This document shows positions 54,736 through 64,000 of a stretch of 64,000 nt of DNA, in pieces. The translations under genes were made by a program, and so were the position numbers. The stretch spans positions 620,001 to 684,000 of the forward strand of contig NZ_VTOU01000002.1 in NCBI RefSeq assembly GCF_008274695.1, given 5' to 3'. The notes beneath the pieces are model-generated. The model saw only the letters and a program-made list of their open reading frames with translations. It was not told the DNA's origin and did not search any database. This DNA comes from Sphingomonas montanisoli. GTDB lineage: Bacteria; Pseudomonadota; Alphaproteobacteria; Sphingomonadales; Sphingomonadaceae. How positions within the stretch are numbered: the stretch's first letter is position 1; the number at the start of each line of letters is the position of its first letter.

Positions 54736-55805
54736 TGCTTTATTTGCTGGCCGATCAGCTCGGGTTTCCAGGGCTGCTGAATCTCATTCGATACCTCACC
54801 TTCCGTGCGGGCGCGGCGGCGGTCACGGCGTTGTTCATCGGGCTCGTCATCGGCCCGCGCTTCATCGGCTGGCTGCGTGTCAAGCAGGGCAAGGGGCAGC
54901 CGATCCGCGCCGACGGGCCGCAAACCCATTTAGCCAAGGTCGGCACCCCCACGATGGGCGGGCTGATGATCCTGGTTTCGGTGATGATATCGATGCTGCT
55001 GTGGATGGATCTGGCCAACCGCTATGTCTGGGCTTGCATCGGCGTCACGGTCGGCTTCGGCCTGATCGGATTTCTCGACGATTACGACAAGGTGAAGAAG
55101 CGCAGCCACAAGGGCGTGTCGGGCAAGGTTCGCCTGGCGGGCGAGTTCCTGATCGCGGGCCTTGCGAGCTGGTTGATCGTGTCGGGCAACGGGACCGAGC
55201 TGTACGTACCGTTCTATAACGGGGCGGTGATCGATCTCGGCCCGTTCTATGTCGTGTTCGCGGCGTTCACGATCGTCGCGTTCGGCAATGCGGTGAACCT
55301 GACCGACGGTCTCGACGGCCTCGCGATCATGCCGGTCGTTATCGCCAGCCTCGCCTTCTTCGTCATCGCCTATCTGGTCGGCAACAAGGTGTTCGCCAGC
55401 TATCTGGGCATTCCACATGTGCCGGGGGCGGGCGATCTGACGATCCTGACCGCCGCGATCATCGGCGGCGGCCTGGCGTTTCTCTGGTTCAACGCACCCC
55501 CTGCGGCCGTGTTCATGGGCGATACGGGCAGCCTCGCGCTCGGTGGCGCACTCGGCACGATCGCGGTCGTCGCGCATCACGAAATCGTGCTGGGGATCGT
55601 CGGCGGCCTCTTCGTGATGGAGACGGTGTCGGTGATCCTGCAGGTCTTCTTCTATAAGAGGACCGGCAAGCGCATCTTCCGCATGGCGCCGATCCACCAC
55701 CATTTCGAACAGCTTGGCTGGAGCGAGCCGACCGTGGTGATCCGCTTCTGGATCATCAGTTTCGTGCTCGCGCTCGCGGGCCTCGCGACGCTGAAGCTGC
55801 GGTGA
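54735..55805 (+). CDS. mraY: Phospho-MurNAc-pentapeptide transferase
   Basis: The 356-residue integral membrane enzyme makes lipid I from UDP-MurNAc-pentapeptide and undecaprenyl phosphate. About ten TM segments are visible. The conserved loops are [16 protein letters not shown] (Mg-binding Asp pair), [11 protein letters not shown] and [18 protein letters not shown], and PIHHHFE. The ATG shares one base with the murF stop (TGATG). Confidence 0.98.
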   Translation: MLYLLADQLGFPGLLNLIRYLTFRAGAAAVTALFIGLVIGPRFIGWLRVKQGKGQPIRADGPQTHLAKVGTPTMGGLMILVSVMISMLLWMDLANRYVWACIGVTVGFGLIGFLDDYDKVKKRSHKGVSGKVRLAGEFLIAGLASWLIVSGNGTELYVPFYNGAVIDLGPFYVVFAAFTIVAFGNAVNLTDGLDGLAIMPVVIASLAFFVIAYLVGNKVFASYLGIPHVPGAGDLTILTAAIIGGGLAFLWFNAPPAAVFMGDTGSLALGGALGTIAVVAHHEIVLGIVGGLFVMETVSVILQVFFYKRTGKRIFRMAPIHHHFEQLGWSEPTVVIRFWIISFVLALAGLATLKLR

Positions 55806-57100
55806 TCACCTCCCCCGCCTTCGCCGGTAAACGCTATGCCGTATTGGGCCTCGCCCGGTCGGGTCTGGCGACCGTCGACGCGCTGCTCGCGAGCGGCGCG
55901 GACGTGACGGCGTGGGATGGGAAGGATGAGGCCCGGGCGAAGGCCGATCCTCGCGTGACGCTGGCCGATCCGCTGGAGATCGACCTGACCGGCTATGCCG
56001 GCGTCGTGGTGTCGCCGGGCGTGCCGCTGAACAAGCATCCGATCGTCGCGCACGCACGCAGGTTCGGCGTACCCGTGGTCGGCGATATCGAACTGTTCGC
56101 GCAGGCCCGCGCGGCGCTGCCCACGCACAAGGTCGTCGGCATCACCGGCACCAACGGCAAGTCGACCACCACAGCGCTGATCACGCATATTGTCGGGACG
56201 GCGGGCGTGCCGGTGCTGATGGGCGGGAATATCGGCCTGCCGATCCTGTCGCGCGATCCGCTTGCCGCTGGCGGGGTCTATGTCCTCGAACTGTCGAGCT
56301 ACCAGATCGATCTGACCCGCAGCCTCGATTGCGATGTCGCGGTGCTGACCAACATTACCCCCGACCATCTCGATCGCTATGACGGGTTCGAAGGTTATGC
56401 CCGCGCCAAGGCCGAGCTGTTTTCGATGCAGTCGCCCGATCATGTCGCGGTGATCGCTGTCGACGACGAACCGACCCGCGCCATCGCCACCAGCCTGCTC
56501 GCGACGCGCGCGCAAGATCCGGTGGTTCGCGTGAAGGCGGCCGATGTCGCGGACCAGTCCGATTGGCCGGCGCTGCAGGGGCCGCACAACGCCCAGAATG
56601 CGATCATCGCGATCGCGACCGCGCGCGCGCTGGGCATCGGTGAAGAGGCGATTGCCAAGGGTCTCGCCACCTATCCGGGCCTGCCGCACCGGATGGAGCG
56701 GATCGCCGAGATCGGCGGCGTACTCTACGTCAACGACAGCAAGGCGACGAACGCGACGGCGACCTCGCCGGCGCTCGCCGCCTATCCGAAGATCCACTGG
56801 ATCCTGGGCGGCGTGCCCAAGACCGACGATCTCGAAGATTGTGCGCCGCAGTTCGGCCATGTCGTCGCGGCCTATACGATCGGTGATGCGGGGCCGATGT
56901 ATGCCCGCATTCTCGGCGAGGCGGGCAAGCCCGTGACCGAAAGCATCACGCTGGCGCAGGCCGTAAAGGACGCCGCCGCCGCCGCGAAACCCGGCGAGGT
57001 GGTGCTGCTGTCGCCGGCCTGCGCGTCGTTCGATCAGTTCACCGATTATGAAGCGCGCGGAGCCGCTTTCCGTAGCGCGGTGGAGGGGCTTGGCTTATGA
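55802..57100 (+). CDS. murD: UDP-MurNAc-L-Ala:D-Glu ligase
   Basis: The 432-residue Mur ligase carries [12 protein letters not shown] in the N-terminal Rossmann domain, [12 protein letters not shown] as ATP loop, [25 protein letters not shown], and NDSKATN in the C-terminal domain. It adds D-glutamate to UDP-MurNAc-L-Ala. The GTG start overlaps mraY by 4 bp. Confidence 0.97.
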   Translation: MITSPAFAGKRYAVLGLARSGLATVDALLASGADVTAWDGKDEARAKADPRVTLADPLEIDLTGYAGVVVSPGVPLNKHPIVAHARRFGVPVVGDIELFAQARAALPTHKVVGITGTNGKSTTTALITHIVGTAGVPVLMGGNIGLPILSRDPLAAGGVYVLELSSYQIDLTRSLDCDVAVLTNITPDHLDRYDGFEGYARAKAELFSMQSPDHVAVIAVDDEPTRAIATSLLATRAQDPVVRVKAADVADQSDWPALQGPHNAQNAIIAIATARALGIGEEAIAKGLATYPGLPHRMERIAEIGGVLYVNDSKATNATATSPALAAYPKIHWILGGVPKTDDLEDCAPQFGHVVAAYTIGDAGPMYARILGEAGKPVTESITLAQAVKDAAAAAKPGEVVLLSPACASFDQFTDYEARGAAFRSAVEGLGL

Positions 57101-58326
57101 CCAGCGTGGTGGCGCTCCTCGATTCCACGGTCCCTGTGCGGCGTAAGAAACCTGCGATCCGGCGTTCGCGCGTCGGGCGCGGGTCGAACACGCCGCTTGC
57201 GCGCTGGTTCTGGGAAATCGATCGCGTCCTGCTGCTGCTCGTGACGATGCTGATCGGCGTCGGGTTGATCGCGGTCGCGGCCGCCGCGCCTGCCGCTGCC
57301 GTGCGCTATTCGGGCGCGGGGCACGTCGTCGCCGCGCGCTACTATTTCTGGATGCAGCTCGGCTGGATGGTCGTTTCGGCGCCGATCATGGTCGGTGTCT
57401 CGATGCTGCCGCAGAAGGTTGCGCGGCGCTGCGCACTGATCGGCGCGGGCATCTTCTTCGTCCTGCTGGCGCTGGTGCCGGTGCTCGGCAGCACGACGAA
57501 CGGCGCGACCCGCTGGATCTCGTTCGGCGGACCCGCGCGGCTCCAGCCTTCCGAGTTCCTGAAGCCGCTCTTCGTGGTCGCGATGGCCTGGTTGTTCTCT
57601 CTGCGATCCAAGAATCCCGGCCTTCCCTTCACGCTGATTTCGGCCGGCGTGGTCGGCTCGATCGCCGTGCTGCTGATGCTCCAACCCGATTTCGGGCAGA
57701 CGGTAATCTTCGTGTCGGTGTGGATCATCCTGCTGATGCTGTCGGGCGCGTCGATGAGGGCGCTGGGCATGCTGGGCGCGGGGGGCTTCGTCGCCGTCCT
57801 AGCCGCCTATTTCTTCTATCCGGTCGCGACGGCGCGCATCGACAAGTTCCTGTTCAAGCAGGGCGACACGTTTCAGATGGATCGCGCGCACGACACGATC
57901 ACGCATGGCGGCCTGTTGGGCACCGGCCCCGGCGCGGGCACGGCGAAGTTCTCGCTGCCCGAACCGCACACCGACTATATCTTCTCGGTGATCGGGGAGG
58001 AGTTCGGCCTGATCGCCTGCATCGCGATCGCGTGCCTCTACCTCGCGATCGTCGCGCGCGTGTGCACCCGCCTGCTGCGCGAAGAGGATGATTTCCTGCT
58101 CTACGCTGGCGCCGGTCTCGTTGCGCAGTTCGGGCTCCAGGCGCTGATCAACATGCTGGTCAACGTCGGGCTGGCGCCGTCGAAGGGCATGACCCTGCCC
58201 TTCATCAGCTATGGCGGTTCATCGATGATCGCGCTGTCGATCGGCTTCGGGCTGCTGCTCGCCTTCACCCGCGAGAATCCCCACCTCAAGGAATCGAGCT
58301 ACACGGTGCGCTGGAATCCGCGATGA
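57097..58326 (+). CDS. ftsW: Lipid II polymerase FtsW (SEDS family)
   Basis: The 409-residue protein has the ten-TM SEDS fold, with GATRWISFG, QPSEFLKP, LLMLQPDFGQT (the Asp essential in SEDS glycosyltransferases), GLLGTGPGAGTAKFSLPEPHTDYIFSVIGEEFG and LPFISYGGSSMIA. It polymerises glycan strands at the septum together with FtsI. The first about 40 residues are a charged cytoplasmic lead. Both ends overlap neighbours (ATGA). Confidence 0.97.
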   Translation: MTSVVALLDSTVPVRRKKPAIRRSRVGRGSNTPLARWFWEIDRVLLLLVTMLIGVGLIAVAAAAPAAAVRYSGAGHVVAARYYFWMQLGWMVVSAPIMVGVSMLPQKVARRCALIGAGIFFVLLALVPVLGSTTNGATRWISFGGPARLQPSEFLKPLFVVAMAWLFSLRSKNPGLPFTLISAGVVGSIAVLLMLQPDFGQTVIFVSVWIILLMLSGASMRALGMLGAGGFVAVLAAYFFYPVATARIDKFLFKQGDTFQMDRAHDTITHGGLLGTGPGAGTAKFSLPEPHTDYIFSVIGEEFGLIACIAIACLYLAIVARVCTRLLREEDDFLLYAGAGLVAQFGLQALINMLVNVGLAPSKGMTLPFISYGGSSMIALSIGFGLLLAFTRENPHLKESSYTVRWNPR

Positions 58327-59483
58327 GTATCGTACGTCATTTCGTCCTGGCCGCCGGCGGCACTGGCGGGCACATGGTTCCCGCGCACGCGCTGGCGGGT
58401 GAGCTGATGCGCCGTGGCCACCGCGTTGCGCTCGTCACCGACGAACGCGGCGCGCGGATCCCCGGCCTGTTCGACGGCGTCCAGACCCATATCATCCCGG
58501 CCGGCCGGCTGGGGGGCGGCATCATGGCGATGTGGAAGGCGTGGAAGGATATCCGCGCTGGCACCGCCATGTCGCGCCAGTTGTACGAGACGTTCGATCC
58601 GGCCGCCGTTGTCGGCTTCGGCGGCTATCCGGCGCTTCCGGCGCTGCGCGCGGCGTTCAAGAATCGCGTGCCGACCTTGATCCACGAACAGAATGCCGTG
58701 CTGGGCCGGGTCAACCGGCTGGTCGCGGGCAAGGTGACGGGGATCGCGACCGCCTATCCCAATGTCGAGCGGCTCAACCCCAAGTTCGATGCGAAGACCC
58801 ACCTCGTCGGCAATCCGGTCCGCGCGATCGTCCGCGAAATCCGCAACGCGCCGTTTCCCGATCTTGGCCCTGACGGCATCTTCCGCCTGCTGGTGACGGG
58901 TGGCAGCCAGGGCGCGAGCATCCTGTCCGACGTCGTGCCCGATGCGCTGGGCCTCCTCCCACTCACCTTCCGTCGCCGTCTTCAGGTGACGCAGCAGTGT
59001 CGGCCCGAGGATATCGAAGCGGTACGCAGCAAGTATAAGGTGCTGGGCATCCCCGCCGATCTCGCCACCTATTTCACCGATCTGCCCGAACGGCTCGCCT
59101 GGTCGCACTTGGTGATCGCGCGTGCGGGCGCGTCGACGATCGCCGATGTGACGGTCGCGGGCCGTCCCGCCATCCTGATCCCGCTGCCGTCCGCCGCCGA
59201 CGACCACCAGACTGCCAATGCGCGCGAACTGGCCGAGGTAGGCGGCGCGCGCGCGATCCGGCAGTCGAACTTCACCGCGCAGGAACTGTCGAAGCAGATG
59301 CACAAGCTGGCGCTCGATCCGAAGGCGCTTCTCAATGCCGCCAAGCGTTCTTATGGCGTCGGCAGGCCCAACGCGGCCGAGGATCTCGCCGATCTGGTGG
59401 AGAGCATCGGCCGCCAACCGATCATGGACCCTATCCCTGTGGAAAATCTTGAGCTTCGGCCCCTGAAGGGCGCGTTCGCATGA
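58323..59483 (+). CDS. murG: Lipid II synthase MurG
   Basis: The 386-residue GT-B glycosyltransferase adds GlcNAc to lipid I. Motifs are [15 protein letters not shown] (G loop 1), [22 protein letters not shown] and the second-domain GGSQGAS (G loop 3), followed by [24 protein letters not shown]. It acts on the cytoplasmic face of the inner membrane. Confidence 0.98.
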   Translation: MSIVRHFVLAAGGTGGHMVPAHALAGELMRRGHRVALVTDERGARIPGLFDGVQTHIIPAGRLGGGIMAMWKAWKDIRAGTAMSRQLYETFDPAAVVGFGGYPALPALRAAFKNRVPTLIHEQNAVLGRVNRLVAGKVTGIATAYPNVERLNPKFDAKTHLVGNPVRAIVREIRNAPFPDLGPDGIFRLLVTGGSQGASILSDVVPDALGLLPLTFRRRLQVTQQCRPEDIEAVRSKYKVLGIPADLATYFTDLPERLAWSHLVIARAGASTIADVTVAGRPAILIPLPSAADDHQTANARELAEVGGARAIRQSNFTAQELSKQMHKLALDPKALLNAAKRSYGVGRPNAAEDLADLVESIGRQPIMDPIPVENLELRPLKGAFA

Positions 59484-60889
59484 AGGGCGTCGCGACCGAC
59501 ATCGGCACCATCCATTTCATCGGCATCGGCGGGATCGGCATGTCCGGCATCGCCGAGGTCATGGCCAATCTGGGCTATAAGGTTCAGGGCAGCGACGTCG
59601 CCGAAGGCTATGTGGTCGAAGGGCTGCGCGCCAAGGGCATCAAGGTGATGATCGGCCACAAGGCCGAGAACCTCGGCGATGCCGCCGTCGTCGTCACATC
59701 GACCGCGATCAAGCGCGGCAATCCGGAAGTCGAACTCGCGCTCGAAAAGCGCATTCCCGTCGTCCGCCGCGCCGAAATGCTGGCCGAACTGATGCGGCTC
59801 AAGTCGACCGTCGCGATCGCGGGCACCCACGGCAAGACCACGACGACGTCGATGGTCGCCGCTTTGCTCGACGCGGGCGGGGTCGATCCCACCGTAATCA
59901 ACGGCGGCATCATCAACAGCTACGGTTCGAACGCCCGCCTCGGCGCGTCCGACTGGATGGTGGTCGAAGCCGACGAGAGCGACGGCAGCTTCCTGCGCCT
60001 CGACGGCACGATCGCGGTCGTGACCAACATCGATCCCGAACATCTCGACCATTATGGCTCGTTCGAGAAGGTGAAGGACTGCTTCGTCGAGTTCGTCGAG
60101 AACGTCCCCTTCTACGGCGCGGCTTTGCTGTGCATCGACCACCCCGAAGTGCAGGCGATCATTCCGCGCGTGCGCGATCGCAAGGTCGTGACCTATGGTT
60201 TCTCGGCGCAGGCCGATGTGCGCGGCGACAATGTCACGCCCGTTCCCGGCGGCAACCAGTTCGACGTCGTGATCCGCGACCGCGACGGCAATCTGCGCCG
60301 GATCGAGGGCGTCAATATGCCGATGCCCGGCCGTCACAATGTCCAGAACGCACTCGCCGCGATCGGCGTCGCGCTGGAGATGGGCATTTCGGACGATATC
60401 ATCGCGGGTGGCTTCGCCAAGTTCGGAGGCGTCAAGCGCCGCTTCACCAAAGTTGGTGAGGTCGATGGCGTGACCATCATCGACGATTACGGCCATCATC
60501 CGGTCGAGATCCGCGCGGTGCTGGCCGCCGCGCGCGAAGGCGCGAAGAACCGCGTGATCGCAGTCGTTCAGCCGCATCGCTACACTCGCCTGCGCGACCT
60601 GATGGTCGATTTTCAGACCGCGTTCAACGATGCCGACATCGTCTATGTCGCCCCGGTCTATCCGGCGGGCGAGCAGCCGATCGAGGGGGTCGATGCCGCC
60701 GCCCTCGTCAGCGGCCTCAAGCAGCGCGGACACCGCGCCGCGCAGGTGATCGAAGGGGCCGACGCGTTGGCAGCGGCTCTTGCGGATAGCGTTCAGGCGG
60801 ACGACATGGTCATCTGCCTCGGCGCCGGCGACATCACCAAATGGGCCGCCGGCCTCGCCGACGCGATTGCGAAGGAGAAGGTGAAATGA
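59480..60889 (+). CDS. murC: UDP-MurNAc:L-alanine ligase
   Basis: The 469-residue ligase starts the stem peptide by adding L-Ala. It has [15 protein letters not shown] in the Rossmann domain, [13 protein letters not shown] as ATP loop, [26 protein letters not shown] and the C-terminal [10 protein letters not shown]. The stop overlaps the ATG of a 64-codon gene rather than murB itself. Confidence 0.98.
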   Translation: MKGVATDIGTIHFIGIGGIGMSGIAEVMANLGYKVQGSDVAEGYVVEGLRAKGIKVMIGHKAENLGDAAVVVTSTAIKRGNPEVELALEKRIPVVRRAEMLAELMRLKSTVAIAGTHGKTTTTSMVAALLDAGGVDPTVINGGIINSYGSNARLGASDWMVVEADESDGSFLRLDGTIAVVTNIDPEHLDHYGSFEKVKDCFVEFVENVPFYGAALLCIDHPEVQAIIPRVRDRKVVTYGFSAQADVRGDNVTPVPGGNQFDVVIRDRDGNLRRIEGVNMPMPGRHNVQNALAAIGVALEMGISDDIIAGGFAKFGGVKRRFTKVGEVDGVTIIDDYGHHPVEIRAVLAAAREGAKNRVIAVVQPHRYTRLRDLMVDFQTAFNDADIVYVAPVYPAGEQPIEGVDAAALVSGLKQRGHRAAQVIEGADALAAALADSVQADDMVICLGAGDITKWAAGLADAIAKEKVK

Positions 60890-61080
60890 CCGACTATTTC
60901 GGCACCTGGGTGAAGTTGCAGGAGCAGGCGCTCCACCTCCACAAGCAGAACCTCGACACCGCCTTTCGGGCGATGGGCAACACGCCGTTCAGCGGTGCGG
61001 CCGAAACCGCGCGCCAGATCGGTGATGCGCAGGTGAAGGCCTGGGAAGGCTGGCTCGCCTTGTGGACGCCCAGGGGATGA
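60886..61080 (+). CDS. 64-residue protein embedded between murC and murB
   Basis: The ATG overlaps the murC stop (ATGA), and the stop overlaps the murB start (ATGA), so expression is locked into the dcw operon. The protein is amphipathic and helical ([24 protein letters not shown], then [22 protein letters not shown]), somewhat phasin-like in pattern, with no signal or TM segment. No named family was recognised. GC content and codon usage match the neighbours. The double overlap and preserved frame argue that it is a genuine gene. Confidence 0.8.
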   Translation: MTDYFGTWVKLQEQALHLHKQNLDTAFRAMGNTPFSGAAETARQIGDAQVKAWEGWLALWTPRG

Positions 61081-62030
61081 TGGCAGCCGCCGGCGCCGCG
61101 ACCGATACCGTCATGCCGCCCGTTCGCGGGCGACTGACGGCCGGCGCGCCGCTGGCGCCGCTCGTCTGGTTCAAGAGCGGCGGTTCGGCCGAATGGCTGT
61201 TCGAGCCGGCCGACGCCGACGATCTGTGCGATTTTCTTGAAGGGCTCGATCCAGCGACGCCGGTGATGGGCCTCGGTCTTGGCTCCAACCTGATCGTCCG
61301 CGACGGCGGCGTGCCGGGCGTGGTCGTCCGGCTCGGCAAGGCGTTCGCCAAGTGCGAGCGTCTCGATGACGTGACCTTGCGCTGCGGGGGCGGGGCGAGC
61401 GGGATCCTCGTTTCTTCCACCGCGCGCGACGCAGGGATCGGCGGGGTCGAATTCCTGCGATCGATCCCGGGCACGGTCGGCGGCTTCGTTCGCATGAACG
61501 GCGGCGCTTATGGCCGCGAGGTCAAGGACGTGCTGCTCGAGGCGGAAGTCGTGCTGCGATCGGGCGAACGCCGGACGCTGTCGCTCGCCGATCTCGGTTA
61601 CACCTACCGCCACAGCGCGCTGCCTGACGGCGCGATCGTGATTTCGGCGACCTTGCGCGGCAACCCTGCCGAGGCCGCCATGATCCAGGCCGAGATGGAC
61701 CGTATTGCCGCCGAGCGCGAAGCATCGCAGCCGCTCCGCTCCAAGACCGGCGGTTCGACCTTCAAGAATCCCGAAGGCCACAAGGCGTGGGCGCTCGTCG
61801 ATGCGGCGGGCTGTCGCGGCCTGACGCGCGGCGATGCGCAGGTTTCCGAGAAGCACTGCAATTTCCTGCTCAACCTCGGCTCGGCGACGAGCGCCGATAT
61901 CGAGGCGCTGGGCGAAGAGGTAAGGGACAAGGTGAAGGCACATTCGGGCGTGACGCTGGAGTGGGAAATACAGCGCGTCGGCATGTTTGCCGACGACGCC
62001 AGCAAAAAGCCCGTGGGGGTGCCCGCATGA
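61077..62030 (+). CDS. murB: UDP-N-acetylenolpyruvoylglucosamine reductase
   Basis: The 317-residue FAD enzyme reduces the enolpyruvyl group to the lactyl ether of UDP-MurNAc. It shows the FAD-binding GLGSNLIVRDGGVPGVVVR, IPGTVGGFVRMNGGAYG, and GGSTFKNPEG with the catalytic Ser, plus a C-terminal Glu region (ALGEEVRDKV). The ATG at 61077 overlaps the small gene; 61062 and 61080 are alternatives. Confidence 0.96.
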   Translation: MMAAAGAATDTVMPPVRGRLTAGAPLAPLVWFKSGGSAEWLFEPADADDLCDFLEGLDPATPVMGLGLGSNLIVRDGGVPGVVVRLGKAFAKCERLDDVTLRCGGGASGILVSSTARDAGIGGVEFLRSIPGTVGGFVRMNGGAYGREVKDVLLEAEVVLRSGERRTLSLADLGYTYRHSALPDGAIVISATLRGNPAEAAMIQAEMDRIAAEREASQPLRSKTGGSTFKNPEGHKAWALVDAAGCRGLTRGDAQVSEKHCNFLLNLGSATSADIEALGEEVRDKVKAHSGVTLEWEIQRVGMFADDASKKPVGVPA

Positions 62031-62950
62031 GCCACGCTACTCTCCATATCGCGGTCCTCATGGGCGGCTGGTCGTCCGAGCGCGACGTGTCGCTGACGTC
62101 GGGCAACGGTGTCGCCGATGCGCTCGAGACGCTGGGCCACAAGGTCACGCGGATCGACATGGGCCATGACGTCGCGATCAAGCTGCACGAGGCGAAGCCC
62201 GACGTCGTGTTCAACGCGCTCCACGGCACGCCGGGGGAGGATGGCACCGTTCAGGGTCTGATGGACCTGATGGGGATCAAATATACCCATTCGGGCCTTA
62301 CCACCTCGGTCATCGCGATCGACAAGGAGCTGACCAAGCAGCAGCTTGTCCCCCACGGCATCCGTATGCCCGAGGGCAAGATCGTCGACAGCGAGAGCCT
62401 GTACGAGTCCGATCCGATTCCGCGGCCTTATGTGTTGAAGCCGGTCAACGAAGGTTCGTCGGTCGGCGTCGCGATCGTCAAGGATCGCGACAATCACGGC
62501 ACGCCGATCCATCGCGACGCGCATGGGCCGTGGCAGCGCTTCGATACTTTGCTCGCCGAACCCTTCATCAAGGGGCGCGAACTGACGGTCGCGGTGCTGG
62601 GCGATCGTGCGCTGTGCGTTACCGAACTGGTGCCGACCAGCGGCTTCTACGATTACGAAGCCAAGTACACCGATGGCCTGACCACCCATGTCTGCCCCGC
62701 GAAGATCCCGGCGGACATCGAGGCGTCGGCGATGAAGATGGCGCTGGATGCGCACCGCCTGCTGGGCTGCAAGGGAACCTCGCGTTCGGACTTCCGTTGG
62801 GATGACGAACAGGGGGAAGCGGGACTGTATCTGCTCGAAGTCAACACGCAGCCGGGCATGACCCCGCTCAGCCTCGTTCCCGAACAGGCCAAGCATGTCG
62901 GCATGACCTACGCCGAACTGGTGCAGGCCATCGTCGAGGACGCCCTATGA
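62027..62950 (+). CDS. ddl: D-alanine--D-alanine ligase
   Basis: The 307-residue ATP-grasp enzyme supplies D-Ala-D-Ala for MurF. Motifs are VLMGGWSSERDVSLTSG, HGTPGEDGTVQGLMDLMGI, the KPVNEGSSVGV ATP loop, GCKGTSRSDFRWD and EVNTQPGMTPLSLVPEQAKHVGM. The ATG overlaps murB by 4 bp. Confidence 0.97.
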   Translation: MSHATLHIAVLMGGWSSERDVSLTSGNGVADALETLGHKVTRIDMGHDVAIKLHEAKPDVVFNALHGTPGEDGTVQGLMDLMGIKYTHSGLTTSVIAIDKELTKQQLVPHGIRMPEGKIVDSESLYESDPIPRPYVLKPVNEGSSVGVAIVKDRDNHGTPIHRDAHGPWQRFDTLLAEPFIKGRELTVAVLGDRALCVTELVPTSGFYDYEAKYTDGLTTHVCPAKIPADIEASAMKMALDAHRLLGCKGTSRSDFRWDDEQGEAGLYLLEVNTQPGMTPLSLVPEQAKHVGMTYAELVQAIVEDAL

Positions 62951-63936
62951 GCGCGCGGCCGGCCCGCAGTGCCAAAGGTGCGGACCGGCGCCCCCGCGTG
63001 ACGACGGCTAAGCGTCCAGCGCCCAAGCGGCGCGGCTCCGCGCTCGATCGGGCGGTCGCGCAGATCCCCGTGCCGCGCGACGCGCTGCGCACGATGGGCA
63101 ATTGGACTCTCGGCCTGCTCGTCTTCGGCGGGCTGGTGATGGGCGTTGTTGCCATGGGCATTCCGCAGATGGCGTGGGCTGCGACGGCAGGCGCGATCGG
63201 CGAGGCGGGCTTCACCGTCCGCCATGTCGAAATCCTCAACCGCAAGCGCGCCGATGCCGATGTCGTCTATGATATCGCGATGAGCCAGCAGTCGCGCGCG
63301 ATGCCGCTGGTCGACCTGACCGGCACGCGATCCGAACTGATGAAGCTCGGCTGGATCGCTGACGCGCGCATTTCGCGCCGCCTGCCCGATACGCTCGTGG
63401 TCGACATCGTCGAGCGGGTGCCCGCCGCCATCTGGCAATATCGCGGTCGCCTTGTCCTGGTCGATCGGATGGGGACGGAGATCGCGCCGGTCGACGATCG
63501 CGCGATGCCCGACCTGCCCGTCGTGGTCGGCCCCGGTGCGCGCCGCCAGGTCGAGGCGCTGACGGCGTTGCTCGATACGCAGCCCGCGCTCAAGCCCCTG
63601 ATCACCGCATCGGTGTGGCAGGGCTCGCGCCGCTGGGACATCATCTTCCAGTCGGGCGAGACGCTGAAGCTGCCCGAAGGCGATGGCGAAGCGATCAAGG
63701 CGCTCGCCTGGTTCGCGCGCAAGGACAAGCAGAGCCATCTGCTCGGCCGCGGCATCGTCGGCATCGACATGCGCGATCCGACGCGCACCGTCGTCCGCAT
63801 GGCGCGCGAGCCAGGCGGGCAGATCGACGCGCCGGCGCCTCCACCAGTTGCGCCGGCTATCCAGACGCCGCCGCCGCTCCAGACCGCACCGGTCTCCGCC
63901 CCCGTTTCCCCGCCTGCTAATACGGTCACAACCTGA
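62947..63936 (+). CDS. ftsQ: Cell-division protein FtsQ
   Basis: The 329-residue protein has a basic Arg/Lys/Pro-rich cytoplasmic lead of about 50 residues, a TM helix (about 55-75, LGLLVFGGLVMGVVAMGI), a POTRA domain (VRHVEILNRKRADADVVYDI, DARISRRLPDTLVVDIVERVPAAIW) and the FtsQ beta domain, ending in a Pro-rich tail. It recruits FtsB/FtsL to the divisome. The start overlaps ddl by 4 bp; its stop shares one base with the ftsA ATG. Confidence 0.95.
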   Translation: MSARPARSAKGADRRPRVTTAKRPAPKRRGSALDRAVAQIPVPRDALRTMGNWTLGLLVFGGLVMGVVAMGIPQMAWAATAGAIGEAGFTVRHVEILNRKRADADVVYDIAMSQQSRAMPLVDLTGTRSELMKLGWIADARISRRLPDTLVVDIVERVPAAIWQYRGRLVLVDRMGTEIAPVDDRAMPDLPVVVGPGARRQVEALTALLDTQPALKPLITASVWQGSRRWDIIFQSGETLKLPEGDGEAIKALAWFARKDKQSHLLGRGIVGIDMRDPTRTVVRMAREPGGQIDAPAPPPVAPAIQTPPPLQTAPVSAPVSPPANTVTT

Positions 63937-64000
63937 TGGCGCAAAATCGCAACGATGCCCTGATCACCGCGCTCGATATCGGCACCTCGAAGGTGTCGGC
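63936..64000 (+). CDS. ftsA: Cell-division protein FtsA, N-terminal fragment (runs off window)
   Basis: The first 21 residues include ALITALDIGTSKVS, the start of the actin-like phosphate-1 motif (D-I-G-T-S-K) characteristic of FtsA. The ATG shares its A with the ftsQ stop. FtsA tethers FtsZ to the membrane; the rest of the gene lies beyond the window edge. Confidence 0.93.
   Translation, partial: MAQNRNDALITALDIGTSKVS

Overview
The window is high-GC Alphaproteobacterial chromosome, most likely from order Sphingomonadales (Sphingomonas/Sphingopyxis/Rhizorhabdus-like; the genus cannot be fixed from sequence alone). Supporting signs are the gene set (rplY/pth/ychF, glyQ/glyS/ppdK, a TorF-type porin, a siderophore-type TonB receptor), a meso-DAP type dcw cluster in Alphaproteobacterial order, GTTC-N7-GTTC as the SOS box, frequent TTG/GTG starts, and many ATGA/GTGA overlaps. 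No rRNA, tRNA, CRISPR array, transposase, integrase or phage gene was seen.

Layout. (1) 1-2187: apaG 3' end, LysR regulator, small lipoprotein, AEC transporter. (2) 2162-9636: first catabolic block. A TetR-family regulator is divergent from a Baeyer-Villiger monooxygenase/SDR/SMP-30 lactonase operon, with a perfect palindrome between them. It is followed on the minus strand by an SDR, an epoxide hydrolase and an APH-like phosphotransferase. (3) 9761-16035: minus-strand housekeeping. The common rplY-pth-ychF-maoC series is split here by a GST gene, a Met/Gln-rich secreted protein, a low-GC orphan gene and palindromic repeats. (4) 16365-25198: GumN/TraB-like protein, secreted proteins, TorF-type porin, glyQ, glyS (carrying an in-frame palindromic insertion) and ppdK. 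(5) 25362-41139: second, larger catabolic block. It holds OYE-type reductase, LysR, NTF2-like and alpha-beta-barrel proteins, alpha/beta hydrolase, several SDRs, TesB thioesterase, a Cys-less thiolase-like protein with its DUF35 partner, acyl-CoA ligase, a fused double acyl-CoA dehydrogenase and two VOC proteins. A TonB receptor follows. (6) 43317-47535: DUF1624-type membrane protein, MliC-like lipoprotein, a DNA glycosylase plus small membrane protein beside a LexA box, cysteine synthase and a small membrane protein. (7) 47918-64000: dcw cell-wall/division cluster mraZ-rsmH-ftsL-ftsI-murE-murF-mraY-murD-ftsW-murG-murC-orf64-murB-ddl-ftsQ-ftsA(5' end), almost entirely translationally coupled.

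How the genes work together. The catabolic blocks contain what is needed to take up a hydrophobic or chelating compound, oxidise a cyclic ketone to a lactone and open it, and activate an acid to its CoA ester. They can then dehydrogenate it and shorten it, possibly by thiolase-like retro-aldol cleavage; the substrate is not determined by the sequence. The dcw cluster builds the UDP-MurNAc-pentapeptide/lipid II pathway and the divisome. Its only real gap (murE-murF) is filled by a dispersed palindromic repeat.

The observations most worth following are: the SOS box controlling a DNA-deoxyinosine glycosylase operon with a small membrane protein, a palindromic repeat translated inside glyS, the 64-codon gene embedded between murC and murB, the Cys-less thiolase/DUF35 pair, and the mirrored NTF2-like plus alpha-beta-barrel gene pairs of unknown function.
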